A stretch of 64,000 nt of DNA from Rhynochetos jubatus (lineage: Eukaryota > Chordata > Aves > Eurypygiformes > Rhynochetidae). Location: NCBI GenBank assembly GCA_027574665.1, contig CM050650.1, positions 52,373,304-52,437,303 of the forward strand. Reading direction: 5' to 3'. The notes beneath the pieces were generated by a model, which was not told the origin of the DNA, made no database searches, and saw only the letters and a program-made list of their open reading frames with translations. A program made the translations under genes and the position numbers. This document shows, piece by piece, positions 12,613 to 25,012 of this stretch; positions within the stretch are counted from its first letter, which is position 1; each line of letters starts with the position of its first letter.

Positions 12613-13800
12613 CTCATGTTTTGCTCTCTGTTGTTGACCGTGCTTTAACTGTAGAAGATCTTTAGGATAAAGTTTGTGGGGACAGTACTTCACAGTATCA
12701 TAAGGTATGCAGTCTCTGTTTCGTAGTCAAGCAAAGAAGAGAACTTAAGGAGCGTTTTCTTCAACATTCATGTTGCTGACACAATGTCTTTCCTAAAAAC
12801 ATGATAGGATATGTTTTTCTGCTGATGATTTATCTTCTTGAGTAAGCAAGCAAGCAAACTATGTTTAGGACATGGTGCCCTTCACGTTCTATCTATGTGA
12901 CTTTTTTAATGGAGAAAAGCCAGCAACTGGGAAAGGAAGACACACCTATACAAGAGCAAACTCATTTGAACAATATAGCATAATTGAAAGTGTCAGGACT
13001 TCGTTTGGTCTCTCCTTACCAGAAGGTATTTTCTATGCAAGTCAGCAGGAGGATAGTGTTATAGTTTATTTCTATCTCTGAATCTGTAAGAAGATCTGCT
13101 ACCTTTGAAGAGTTTCAAGGTATATGTGTATATTAAAATGAGGAAAAAGAAATATTATGCTAATTCAAAACCTACAGCATTATTTTTGTAGCATTATCAG
13201 TCCCTTTGTGCAGTGCACATTGTTAGCTGGATACTTGATGATTCATTACTCTATGGCTTCTTGAAGAATTCTGTGGGGACTGTTTCTAATTTTATTAGAT
13301 GAATTCAGCACACCAAAATTGTCTCCTAAAGAATGTTAAACGTGTCACCTGTTTATGATTCAAAAGAAAAAATGAACTATCGGATAGCTTGTTTGGTTGT
13401 ATATAATTTTAAGGCATTTCAAATCAGTAGGTTTTGGTTTATATTATCTCAGATTCTTGCTTTCACTTTTTCTTTTCAAACCACCAGCATCCTTTCTTTT
13501 TATGCATACATTAAACTGGTCTTTTATGCTACTACAAATCAATCTTCTTTTTCCTGTGAATTGCATGTTTATAGGGGTTTTTTTAGTGCATTTTTTAGAA
13601 ACAACTCATAAAAATTTAAATACAATTTGCTGAGACACACATCTGACACTTACATACTAGATTCTTGCAGGCTTATTTCCTGCTCTCTTAGTCCTTTTTC
13701 ATAAACAAACAATCAAACACCCTCAGCTTGATAAAGATGTTTGCTCACATAATAAATATTTTACTGCTCTGTCTTTATCTGTGTTGTTTTATTGCTCTAG

Positions 13801-13959
13801 AGAGGATGAGCATGCCCTCATCCAGCAGTATTGTCAGACGCTGGGGGGAGAGTCGCCTGTGAGTCAGCCACAGAGTCCTGCTCAGATACTCAAGTCAGTG
13901 GAAAAGGAAGAGCGAGGAGAGTTGGAGCGCATCATCGCTGACCTCGAGGAAGAGCAAAG
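13801..13959 (+). CDS. UTRN: UTRN exon (dystrophin exon 74 equivalent), first coiled coil
   Basis: 159 bp, acceptor GCTCTAG, donor at GTCTCT. The first base completes Val, then [20 protein letters not shown], then [20 protein letters not shown] and [12 protein letters not shown] plus AG of Arg. It carries the end of the syntrophin-binding region and the first coiled coil, whose heptads begin near [16 protein letters not shown]. The donor GTCTCT is weak. I chose it because it restores the frame and the conserved EEQR junction; reading through into the intron would instead add about 17 codons before a TGA. Confidence 0.96.
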
Positions 13960-14346
13960 GTCTCTCAGTCATCCTCCCCGGTGTCTGAATTGTCACGTTA
14001 TTGTTGTTTGAGCCATACATGTACTATATATGGTTGTTGGAGATGAGAAGAGATGGACCTAGGAGTCAGGATTTTAGGGGAACAAAGATCAGTCAAGACA
14101 TATGTTGTGCGTAGCCTGACTCTGTCAGGTAGAAGAGGGTTGGTCTGTGATGACACCTTAGTTTCACCTCTACTTTATTAAGTTTTATGATTATTCCCCA
14201 TAAACCACAAATCAAGATGATGTCTTTATATGAGCTTCTTGTGTTCTGTAGTTGGAGGTGATGATAACATCATTTGATCTAAGGATGGTTTTTATTTTAA
14301 TTTGCTTAATTAAGTCATCATTCTCCTCCTCTTTTCAATATACCAG
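13960..14346 (+). other. UTRN: UTRN intron, 387 bp
   Basis: Short intron with a non-canonical donor context (GTCTCT) and a strong pyrimidine tract before ATACCAG. No repeat is seen. Confidence 0.88.
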
Positions 14347-14590
14347 GAGTCTGCAGATAGAATATGAGCAACTAAAGGAACAACATCTTCGAAGAGGAAT
14401 AAACCCTCTTGCATCACCTCCTGACTCTGTTGTGTCACCTCAGCATGCTTCTGAAGATGCCGAGCTCATTGCTGAAGCTAAACTGCTGAGGCAACATAAA
14501 GGTCGCCTGGAAGCAAGGATGCAAATATTGGAAGATCACAATAAACAATTGGAGTCTCAGCTTCACCGGCTACGGCAGCTACTTGAGCAG
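14347..14590 (+). CDS. UTRN: UTRN exon (dystrophin exon 75 equivalent), second coiled coil
   Basis: 244 bp, the same length as dystrophin exon 75. The first base completes Arg, then [20 protein letters not shown], a Ser/Pro-rich linker ([19 protein letters not shown]), and the second coiled coil [20 protein letters not shown] followed by [20 protein letters not shown] and EQ. Leucines recur at heptad spacing; in dystrophin this coil binds dystrobrevin. Ends in phase 0 before GTAGAT. Intron retention would add only VDVH and a stop. Confidence 0.98.
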
Positions 14591-17500
14591 GTAGATGTGC
14601 ACTGATGTCTTTCCCCCATGTTGTTTCTTCATGATGGATCGCTCGGTGGAACAAAGGTGTTGGAATATTTTCACCGCACCAGCTTGGTCTGTTGCACTTG
14701 GTCATTTCTAGGATAGAGAGAGATTTTTTTTTTTTTTCCTACCCTCTAATGTAAGCCGTGGTGAAAGTCAAATAAGCACAGGATAATTACAAGGCTGGAG
14801 AGATCACGATAACTTATGAAACACTGAGAATAACACAGACAAGTACAATAGTTTTTCATGCATTAAAAAGCAGGGGGAAGAAAGTGTATACCCTATTTCA
14901 GGTAGTGGTGCCAGTCGCACGCTGTATTTGACTTCACTTTTCCAATCTTTCCTTAAATAATTTATTTTTAGTCTTAGTTATTCATTGAAACCCTTCTTAG
15001 CATGCCAAAGGCAGATAGCCACAGATACATCGAAAATGCAGAGGAGCAATTAATTCCATTAAAAATCTAGTTCCTCTTGAGTAACATACTTAGACCAATA
15101 AGGTACAGCAAAATAGTTTGTGCACAAGTAAATGCTGAGAGCAAGAGCCTTTCAGGAAATGTCAGTAGCTAAAGATTGGAGGGTTTTTTTTGTTTGGGGT
15201 AGAAATGTCGATTGTTTCTGAACATACACGTTTCAGCATACACACATCTAGATTGTAAAAATAACAGCAACAACAAGGTGTTGCTAAAGATGTTAACTTC
15301 TACTACATCTTGTGTGGAAGCTTGAATGACAGAGAGAAATTTGCATTAATGTTTTCTCCTAATTAATCATTACATGTGGGTGAGAGTACAGTAAGGCAAT
15401 TCATTCCTAGCTTCTGTGAGTCAGGTGACTGGTTGTACCTACTAGAGGATTTAACTAAGCCAAGAAACAGACCGCAAAAACCAGGTATGAAAATGGTATA
15501 CGTTCCTGCTGTAGATGATACTCTCATCTCTGTAATAAAGATTATTTGTTTGTTTTTCCCTGGCTGTCATTTTTTCTAGGCAGGTTTGACTGAATGGCGT
15601 TAAGGTACATCTGTTCCAATGGCTGCCCTACCCCTCTAGCAGAGCATTTTTGTTGTTGTTACTGACATTCTAGCACCTTTAATCACTGTTTGACTAGCTT
15701 AAATTTCACAGGGAAGATAACAAGTGATGAAACTGTTAACAATCATTCGTGAAGTATCTCGAGAGCTGTGCCCAATACTAGGTGTATTGCAGAAGGGTTA
15801 AGAATCTGCAAAGGAACAGCTTTAGAGTAGAAACACAGAAGTTCTACCAAACCCACCGTCATTTTCAGCTTACTCCTTAAAGCAGGAACATGTTCAGCCT
15901 TTAAAACTTTCTTGTTTTCTAATGTAGCTGTGGATAATCTTATAATTTTGTAATGTCTTCTGTATCCTTGTAACAATCTCGGAAAGACCTTTAGGGTGTA
16001 CGTGTGTGTTGTGATAAAGCGGGGTGGGGCAAGAGGAGGGGCAGTAGCTTTTTCTTATTAGCTCTGCCTTTGGGTTTGTCTGGGCGTTCTGCCACTTGTG
16101 GTTTCTGATAGGCTAAGAGTTGACTTTTTTCCATATTTCAGCTCACTTGCACCTCATTAACAATATGCTGTTGCTTTTTTGCTTCTTGTCCAAAATATGT
16201 CCCCTCTGTGAAAGTCATGTGTGCTTCTGATTGTTCCAAGTGCCATTCCCAAAGCTGTTCCTGTTTCTCCTCTGTCTTTTAGGAGGGACAAAGTCAATTA
16301 TATGAGAAGGTCGACATTATTGCTTTTATAATATACCTGTGACTTTTCAGTATGCCTTTCTATATGCATCCTTACTTTATTTGAGGGTTTATTTGGCCTG
16401 CCACTGAGAAGATTTTTTTGCAGGCTGTCTCCAAGGATGTTGAAGCTGCTTCCTAAAGGGGATTCAGAAATTGCAAATAATTCATATTTTTAGTATATAT
16501 TCTTTGGAACTTCTTTATTTGGACATCATTAATACAATTATGAAGCAACACTGAATCCCATTACTACCCCCTTAACTTTCTGAAAAAAGGACCACTCTAC
16601 AACATATTTGTTTTCCTAGGCCATTTGTAGTCTAAGACAGTCTTTACCTCTTTCACTGCCCGAGGAAGGATCAGAAGCCAGCTGAGGATCTAAGTATGTT
16701 TATTTGGTTCATTTGGTTTTATTGGCTGTCCAAATTGGTTTTTAGTGCATATAAAGAATACCTTTTCTTATTAATGAGATGGATGATTTGGAATGAAGAT
16801 TCTCATAAGTCTCAGTGTCAAAATCTATAACAACTCTAATTCCTGCAGTAACAATTACTGGTATTAAAGGACACAACTGTTTTACAGCGATTTCTTTGCT
16901 GTAAGTGCATCTCTGTTTCTCTCTTGTGTCAACAGCAAGTGTCTCCATTTATCTTCTTCATTCAGCCTCCTGACTGCTGTTTGGGTTAATAACTTGCCAC
17001 TGAATCTAAAATACTGGGAATTTCTTCTTTAAAAGATATGGAGTGAATCTATCTACATACAGATATTTAGGTAGAGAACTAATGAAACCTGGAAACTTTC
17101 CTGTAGTAATTGTTTAATCTAGATGAGTGTTCTAAGACATTCTTTAGGGAGCACGTTCAGCAGAAATATGCTTGCATCCTCACTGCATATTTGCCTACTT
17201 CAGGTCACAATTCTGAGGTTACCGTACTATTTTTATTTTAGCAAGCCCAAAGGATTGGTGGCTGTCACACGATGTTGTCATTTTTGTCTGCCTGATTGAT
17301 TATAGTGCTAAAGAGGAAGGTGAAACAGAACTGGCCTGTGACAACTTTAATACAAACATGTATTTAGAAACTGCTGTAATACAGAAAAATCCCTCAATTT
17401 CAGAGTTTTCTGGAGAAGAACTTGTATTTCCCTGTTTATTTGATTTTTGTGTAAAAAGACATTTTAAAACTTCCAGAAACTGGAGGTGAAAACTTCCCAC

Positions 17501-17714
17501 TCATCCTTGTAAAGGCATGCTCAATCTCTCTGCTTTTATTTATTCAGGAAGAAGAAGCAGGCATATAGTAACATCAAGGGCTACTTCTTTATGGATTCTG
17601 GCTTAAACATTGTCTGCTGGGTTAGTTTTCAATAAGAAGGCGTGAACTTCATGATGACTGAAGGGGGTTGATGATGGAATGGGACCAGATTTTGTAGGTG
17701 TTATGCAACCAGGG

Positions 17715-18479
17715 TGTGCTGGGTTCAGTCAGGATAGAGTGAACTCTCTTTACCCTGGCTGCTAGGGAGCTGTGTTCCTGGATGCTGACAAAAGTACTGA
17801 TAAGCTCTTAGGTGGCGCTGGGGAATGCCTGCACTGAATTCAAGGTCTTTCTGTGCTTCTGACACTGCAGCTGCGTTCCCAGCTCTTGCTGTCTCACTAC
17901 AGGCAGTGTGGGGGACACATAGTTCAGATAGCTGACCCAAACTGACCAAGGGAGTATTTCATTCCATAGTATGTCATGCTCGGGGCTTAGGAGAGGAGGG
18001 GGTCTGGGAGCCATTACTCTTTCGCTCATTTATTTCCTGGCACTTGCTAACACTCTCCCTGACTCCTGCATTAGCTGCTTTGCTAACTCCTGTGCTGGCT
18101 CGTTCGTGAGGGAATGGTGGGGTTTAGTTTTCCTGGTTGTGCTATTGCTGAAAGGGTTCACTCAGAATCTGTTGCAACAGCTCTTGGCTGCAGCTCTCAG
18201 GCTCTCTTGGTCTGACTGTCACTACTCAGCACCTGGGTGTGCACTGGTCAGTGGATGGTGAGAAATTGTATCATATTGTATCATATGTTTTCTATTATTT
18301 TAATTATTTATTATTAGTAGTAGTTGTATATATTAATTTAGATTCAATTAGTAAATAGTTCTTATCTCAGTTTTATGAGCTTCCTTATTTCTTTTTCCTC
18401 TGATTCTTCCCTTCCACTGGAGGAGGGATTTGTGAGGGCGGCTTCATGGTATTCGGCTAGCTGAAGTTAAACCACGACA
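17715..18479 (+). mobile_element. Solo LTR, avian ERVL-like family (copy 1)
   Basis: A 765 bp block starting TGTGCTGGGTTCAG and ending AACCACGACA, with TG...CA ends. Flanking pentamers are CAGGG and CGGGG, a 5 bp target duplication with one change. It matches along its whole length the reverse complement of the block at 26068-26847. The terminus and the TTCTTATCTCA stretch upstream of it resemble LTRs I associate with bird ERVL elements. No internal viral genes are next to it, so it is a solo LTR. The sense strand is inferred from that TATCTCA region. Confidence 0.85.
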
Positions 18480-20256
18480 CGGGGTCAAGTTGAACATGAT
18501 TTTCTATATTTTTTTCTCAGGTTCCCTCCCAGTAAAACTCTTATGTCAATGCATGCAGCTATTATCCTCAACTATTTTGCATTTAACATTTTTCAGTATC
18601 TGATTATTATATTAAGGTATTTATGCCACTACCAGAACCCTTTCCTTTCTGCTACAAACTCCATTTCTCATTTGCTTAACTGTGTTGTCCTGGTTTTGGA
18701 AGAAAAGGGGTTTGGTTTGGCTTTTCTTGTAATTGCAGTCACAGTAACTATGTAGTGTAACATTTATCAGTATAGTTAAATTAAAATGAGGTGATCAAAC
18801 ACTGTCCTCTCATTACAAGGGTATATGGGGTTTTGTTTGTTTTGTGTTTGTTTGGTTTTTTTTAAATCCAACAGCAATATTTCATTTTGCCTGCTGCAGC
18901 AATATTTGTTACCTCAATGTAAAGTATTCCAAGTACATTTTGTTTGCTCTCAGTTTATCTATCTGCTCTTAGAGTCCTCATGCTCTGCAGGGTTATTTTT
19001 GTCATTTGCAACAGCACTCTTAAGTGGTACTAAATAACCTTCAGTACTAGCTCATCACCTAAGTTCGTAGGCCTCTCTTTTCTGTCCTAATTAATCTTGA
19101 CTTCACAGTGCCTCACTATCCTTGATCTAGCCTATATGTTGCTGTACTGCAGTTTTACATCAAGTCCAGCACCAATCTTCCTTCCTAAATCACCCTCAGT
19201 CATCTGTGCACCATGTGTCCACAATTAATGCTTGAAGAGGGACAGAGATCCAGTGCAGGTGAAGGTTTGAATTTTGGATGATTCAAATTCTCTCTGTCCA
19301 TCTGTTTGTGTGGCGGGCAAGCAGCCATGCTGCTGCTGGAGTTAGCCTTGTTGTTCTGTAATGCAGGAACTCTTAACCCTTAGAGAGTTTGCTTCATCTC
19401 TTTACCACTGTAGCTTTAACCTCTTCTTGAACAGAGTTTCCTGGCTGTACAGAATTACCTGGAGTTAGTTACCCCAGGCATGGCCTGTTGGAATTCACCG
19501 CACTCATTTTACATAGACTCTGTAGCTGGCTTGAAGCCTGATACTGAATAGCAAATTAATGCACTACCTGATAGTCATTCACTGTTCATAGGAATGCCTT
19601 GAAAACACTTCCATTTTTCTTTGTCTTCTATACACAGAGCAATATTTCTTGATTTATTCTTTTAGTCAAAGCTGAAAGTTGGTATTGTCATGCTGAAAGA
19701 AAGATGAGATTTGAAGGATTAAAACAGATTGCTGAGTGCTCAAGTGAGCATTTCCTTCTCTTTCTCACCACTGTCTATGGAAGAAAAAGTATCTTTCATT
19801 GTTCAACAGGTTTGTTGAAGATTATTTTTTTAAACTGCAAGTTGTCTCAAAAGATTGAATGTTGCACTTAGACTGTGAGTTGCAGAGGAGCTAACCTGAG
19901 CACAAATTAACTGCCATTCTGTATATTACCTCTTTGCATCAAGGGTCATAGCTGCTCTAGGTACTTGTTCAGTCTTAGTTCTTAAAAGTAATGGTAATGG
20001 GTTCCTTCTTATAATTCTTTGGAGATTACATAGTACATAGTTTTCCTGCAAATTTGCTGTCCTACACACTGCTGTGAAGCAGTGTTGGCAAGAGTGATGG
20101 CTAGCTACCACTTTGTTAAATCTAAAAAGTTTGCTTGAATCTTGTTTCTTTGCTTGGCTTGATTCTGAAGGAGTTTTGCAAAACTGTTCAAGATTGAATA
20201 GTGGTTTCTAAGCATGATCAGCCATCCTAGTAAAGCTTTTTCTCGACATAAAAAAG

Positions 20257-20716
20257 GTATTGACCGGTTGGAGCAAGTCCAGAGGACACCACGAAGATGC
20301 TCAGAGGGCTGGAGCATCTCTGCTATGGGGACAGGATTAGAGAGTTGGGCTTGTTCAGCCTGGAGAAAAGAAGGCTCCATAATGACCTTATTGCAGCCTT
20401 CCAGTACCTGAAGGAGGTCTACAAGAAAGCTGGAAGGGGGGACTTTTTACAAGGGCCTGTAGTGACAGGACAAGGAGTAACAGGGAGATTTAGATTGGAT
20501 ACAAGGAAGAAATTCTTCATGGAGATGGTGGTGAGGCACTGGCACAGGTTGCCCAGAGAAGCTGTGGATGCCCCATCCCTGGAAGAGTTCAAGGTCAGGC
20601 TGGCTGAGGCTGTGAGCAACCTGGTCTAGTGGAGGGTGTCCCTGCCCATGGCAGGGGGGTTGGAACTGGATGATCTTTAAGGTCCCTTCCAACCTAAACC
20701 ATTCTATTATTCTTAG
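20257..20716 (+). mobile_element. CR1 LINE, 3' fragment
   Basis: Begins GGTATTGACCGGTTGGAGCA and runs through the typical CR1 ORF2 tail ([18 protein letters not shown], then RHWHRLPREAVDAPS) to the 3' end GGTCCCTTCCAACCTAAACC and an ATTCTATTATTCT tail. Still open for 110 codons, so fairly young. 5'-truncated, as is usual for CR1. Confidence 0.95.
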
Positions 20717-21120
20717 GGGACCACAGCTGAATGTCCTCAGTGTGTGTGTATATCCCTACATATGTTACAACCCCAGTAATACCATTGTGTACTCTTACTG
20801 CATAGCTGGACTGAGAGCCTTGACAGACTGGTTAGTTTGTGTATAACACTGTGTTTCTATCATACCTGCTCACAACAGAACATTGTTTTTAACGAGACTG
20901 TCAACTGGAGTCTCATAAGAATTACACTTAAGTCTAAATATTCTCTTAACAAGTTGTTGGTTTGGTTCCATCTCCTCACCCCTACCCCCCAACAGTTGTA
21001 TAAACCTAAGCCAATTATTAATAGTTTGGAGATCAAACAAGATAGAGCACATAAAAAAGGAGCAGGATGACTGCATTCGAGCCCACATCTAATTTTGGGT
21101 ATTACTGTCTTAACCTGTAG

Positions 21121-21229
21121 CCTGAGTCGGACTCACGGGTTAATGGCGCCTCTCCCTGTGCTTCACCCCAGCACTCTGCCCTCAGCTACCCACTCGAGCA
21201 AGAGACAAGCTCACAGTTTCATCAGACAG
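21121..21229 (+). CDS. UTRN: UTRN exon (dystrophin exon 76 equivalent)
   Basis: 109 bp, acceptor CTGTAG, donor GTAAGT. It encodes [36 protein letters not shown] and one base of a split Asp codon. The [20 protein letters not shown] pattern matches human utrophin; the part after PL is diverged. It is shorter than the 124 bp dystrophin exon. Low-complexity Ser/Pro/Gln tail region with no known fold. Confidence 0.95.
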
Positions 21230-22698
21230 GTAAGTGTTCTGATCAGATAATGTGCTGTGGGGGTCTGTAGGTGACTACTGAATAGCTTTGTTGGCATCTT
21301 TTGGAAAATACTTATAAAATAAAAAGGAAGTTATCTTTGTGATGCTACTGGGAGCAAGACTGCAGCTGGAGCAGTTGGTTTCCTGCACTTGCAAACAGCT
21401 GCAGTATCACAAGAATCCATGTGACTGAATTACGGATTTCTGTCAATAGACCCTTGGTCCCACCCAATCTGAGCAAGTGAATTTACTGGGCAAATCCATC
21501 TTCACTGTACAGGGATCCACATTTTGTTGGACTGAAATGGCCAACAGCTGTTTGTCCCACAGTACATACATGCACCCAAGTAATCTGTTAGATACAGGAA
21601 CAAATGTCCACAACATGTAATCAAAGCTTCCTGATGGCTGCTTTAAAAATTCTTGTGTATCATCTTCTTACCCTGGGATTTTTATGACCCCACTCCTCAG
21701 AGACTTCACATCAATAGGAATTGTTGAGTATTTAAGTGTGTGCAGCCTTTGCACATGAGGGAATTTCTCTCTTGAAATATTATTTTAAATTATCCAGTAC
21801 TGGAACTCATTAAGTCCCTGGGAATTAGCAAAAATAACTACAGACCATTGAATGTTCAAAATTAGGGGGGAAAAAATTTCTCAAATTATCTGAAGCGCAA
21901 TTTCCTCCGTTTTTGCTTTCAAGGCTTTGTGTGATAGATTAAAAAATATTTTATATCTGTCGAAACGGGAAAAAAGGTTCCACTGCATACTGAAAAGTTT
22001 TCGTGCAGCATTGACATGTGGTTTTCTTTAATTTATCTAGAAAAACATGGAACACCTTTGAGTCTGATTTGATGCAATGGTAGATTTATGAGAGATGCTG
22101 TCTAATAACACTGCCAGGAACAGAGCCAGTTGTATTCCCTAACTCTTCTCTTGGCTTAAGTTTAAGCAGCATTAAAAAAAAATAAAAAGGCAAGGAGGAT
22201 TTTAACACTAGTGAAATTGATGGTGCATATTGAATAAAGGCCATCTAAGAGATACATTATATCTCAGAAAAAGAATGGTCTATTCACTCTGAAAGTTACA
22301 TGAAAAATCATCTGAAAATGGAACAGAATATTAATTGAGCACCTACCGAGTATATTTCCTTCATCTTGTAAACCTTTTATTTATTTTAGCTGTAAATTCT
22401 TGTATACTGCTCCTTGTTGGCAATTTCTTCCATTTTAAATCTTGGGTGCAGTGGTTAAGCTTTAATAGAAATGAGTTTTGCTGCAGATCAATAATGTAAC
22501 TTTCACCTCCTCTCCCAATGCTGGCAATTATCAATGACAGTTCCTACACATTAAGTTACAAAGGCTTCAGGTAGTGGTTTCCCTTGAAACATGAGTATTT
22601 AACTAGAAGGTTGGATGCCTTTCAGAATGTTGTCCATTTTTTTTAATTTTTCTCATTACTAAATTCATTGCTCTTCTTTTTTGTTGTCCTATCTGCAG
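21230..22698 (+). other. UTRN: UTRN intron
   Basis: 1.5 kb, GTAAGT to ATCTGCAG. AT-rich with short A runs; no repeat was recognised. Confidence 0.88.
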
Positions 22699-22785
22699 AT
22701 GACTTGTTAGTTCCACCTCATGATACCAACACAGATCTAACAGATGTTATGGAGCAAATCAACAGCACATTTCCAGCTTGCTGCT
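22699..22785 (+). CDS. UTRN: UTRN exon (dystrophin exon 77 equivalent)
   Basis: 87 bp. Completes Asp, then [28 protein letters not shown] and one base of a split Ser codon before GTAAGT. The PPHDT-TDLT-VMEQI-STFP-CC pattern is utrophin-specific. Confidence 0.96.
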
Positions 22786-24989
22786 GTAAGTGTAACAAAA
22801 CATGTCTCTAACAATAAGTATTGAATCTGAGGTGGTTTTTCAAAGAAAAAATTCATTCTTGTGGTATTGACTAGGAAAAAAGTATCACTGCTGAGATTTC
22901 TTGTCAGGCTATGTGATTCTGTTCTGTAAAGTTGCTCAATATACACTGTTCTTGTATTTTAAGCGGGAGTGATTTACTACAGGAAAAAAGCCTGTAGCTC
23001 CATATGGATTTTTCATTCGTGTCCACATAATAAGGGAAGAGAGAGACTTAGAATCCTATTTGTCACAGATGTAAACCCTATATAGAACTTAACTGAATGT
23101 AGATTCAGAAATTCAGAATGGTGTTGCTCTAATAAAACTTGAAAAAACGTCCTTAGGCACTTATGGGTACTATAGCCCAACCCTGACTGCCTGAACTAAT
23201 TATTGAACTAGTTGTTAAACTAATTGACCAGAGGAAATAACACAACACATAACACCTTTCTCTGCTTAAATGCATTGAAAGTTGATATTTTATTCAGTGT
23301 CTATTAAAGAGAGATCAAAAGGAAAACTAATTAGTTTCATATGCATGGCTTATATCAGCTGACAACACATTTCCACTGATCCTATTCCTTCTAGTCTGTC
23401 GCTGCACTTAGAAGAGTGAGGAGTTCTCTCTCTCTGGTTCCAGCAGTATTTCATACAGATTGCTGCTTTTCGTGGGGTTGGGGGGGAGGATGGGAAAAGT
23501 GACAACTTTGTTATTCGTGCATTTTGGTTCTTTTAAAGATATGAATTCATATATATCTTCACTTTCCACTCTTTTACGTTAGAAAAACTGTAGTGAAAAC
23601 TTTGATATATTCTTAAACTTTCAACAGTTCTTTCAAATGAAAAGTGTTTGTGATTGTCAGCTTTAAAAGGCAGAAGTGAGGGTTGGTGTTTATGCTCAGT
23701 CCTATTGGAACCATTGAGATTGAACTTTATTCTATTTCATAAACTTAGTGGACGCTGTTAAAATACTCCTTTTCCCTCTTGTACGTACATTGCTCGGCTG
23801 TCAAGAACTGCATCGCACAAGATGCAGTTTACACATTTTGAGAAAGCAAATTAGGATCCAGCAGGAAAGGTTTTGTTTCAGCTGTCCTTTGTGATGTTCA
23901 ATAAGTTCAATAGTTCAGAGCCCATCACTTTGCAAATTAAGGATTTGATTCTAAGGAATATCTTCTTGAAGTCAAGAGCTAGTGGAGCTACACGGCACAA
24001 CTCAAGCGTGTGTATGTACACAAACCGGTAGAAGATGCAGATCAAGTATCAATTCTTGTTTTTGCAAATTCCTATCTTGGGTGTATAAGCAGCATCGCAG
24101 CTACTGGATATTTGGCACAAATGAATTTACAGCAAACTTACAGAAATGCTCCTTTGCATTCCTGTGTCAGGGCAAGTGTATAATTATATCTGCTTTCCAC
24201 TACCAGGAAACATGGCCAAAAAAAATAGTAATATCCATAAAACAATATCCTGAATGAAGCAGAAAGGGACTGCAAGTGAAAACCACGATCCCACATCATT
24301 TCATATTGTGAAGTGTTTCTGAGCATTTAAGATTAAAAAAAGTCATGGTTCCAAATTTTCCCTTCCTCACTGACATGGTGCTGCAGAAATCTTGGCTGAA
24401 AATCCTGTCTCGACTGTACAACAAAGCCAGTAGTCATCTTTGCTATGTTTTTTTGTATGGGTTTCAAGTTCTAATTAGTCTTGAAATCAGTGGTTCTACT
24501 TACTCCAAATATCCCTTATGAAGCAAATATTCATATAGTAAGGCCAGCACTGGTCTTAATGTTTTTTTTTGGGGGTGTGGGGGTGTCCCCAGATCCTTTG
24601 ATGGTGGATATAATGCCTCTTTTCCTTTCTTGTTTATGAGGTTGGTTCTCAGAACTAGACAGGCACACCATTGGGCAGAATTCTTGCCTTTGCATACGAG
24701 TGAGTTCCAGGACAGAGCATTTCAAGCAGATGGTATTATAATACAGCACTCGTAGATCTATATGGTCGCAAGTGGTGAAAAAAGAACAGTTCATGTTATC
24801 TGTATATTCATAGTGCTATAAATTTGTTAGAAGGAAAGTAATTTTGTGAAGAAAGTTATGTGTATAGACCATTACAACACTATTCTGTCTTTCTGTTCTT
24901 GTATAGTACATATTTTCCTGCTACTGGCTTTGTTTCTCAACTGCCAAGATGTTAATTTCTAACTTGAATTTGTTTTTTTTTATTTGCAG
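22786..24989 (+). other. UTRN: UTRN intron
   Basis: 2.2 kb, GTAAGT to a T-rich tract and TTTGCAG. Holds a short G-rich stretch at 24571-24590; no interspersed repeat was recognised. Confidence 0.87.
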
Positions 24990-25012
24990 CAAGTTTCACT
25001 GGCAGACCACAG
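24990..25012 (+). CDS. UTRN: UTRN micro-exon (dystrophin exon 78 equivalent)
   Basis: Only 23 bp: the first two bases complete Ser, then SFTGRPQ, ending in phase 0 before GTATGA. Found by frame closure and by the conserved RPQ joined to AM in the next exon. 23 is not a multiple of three, so skipping it would change the C-terminus, as skipping exon 78 does in dystrophin, where that exon is 32 bp. Confidence 0.93.

Larger units (their letters stand above)
5979..13800 (+). other. UTRN: UTRN intron, 7.8 kb
   Basis: Large AT-rich intron. It holds an A run at 7057-7073, a 19 bp tandem repeat at 9061-9121, a GT-rich stretch at 10881-10915 and a TA/CA microsatellite at 12521-12612. Reading frames of up to 127 codons occur (7043-7426) but resemble no known protein. 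No CR1 or LTR copy was recognised. Confidence 0.8.
14591..21120 (+). other. UTRN: UTRN intron, 6.5 kb, with solo LTR and CR1
   Basis: Contains a solo LTR on the + strand (17715-18479) and a 3'-end CR1 fragment on the + strand (20257-20716), both listed separately. The rest is AT-rich and unremarkable. Confidence 0.85.

Noticed and set aside
20297..20629. 110-codon + strand frame inside a UTRN intron
   Set aside because: CR1 ORF2 tail, counted under the CR1 element.
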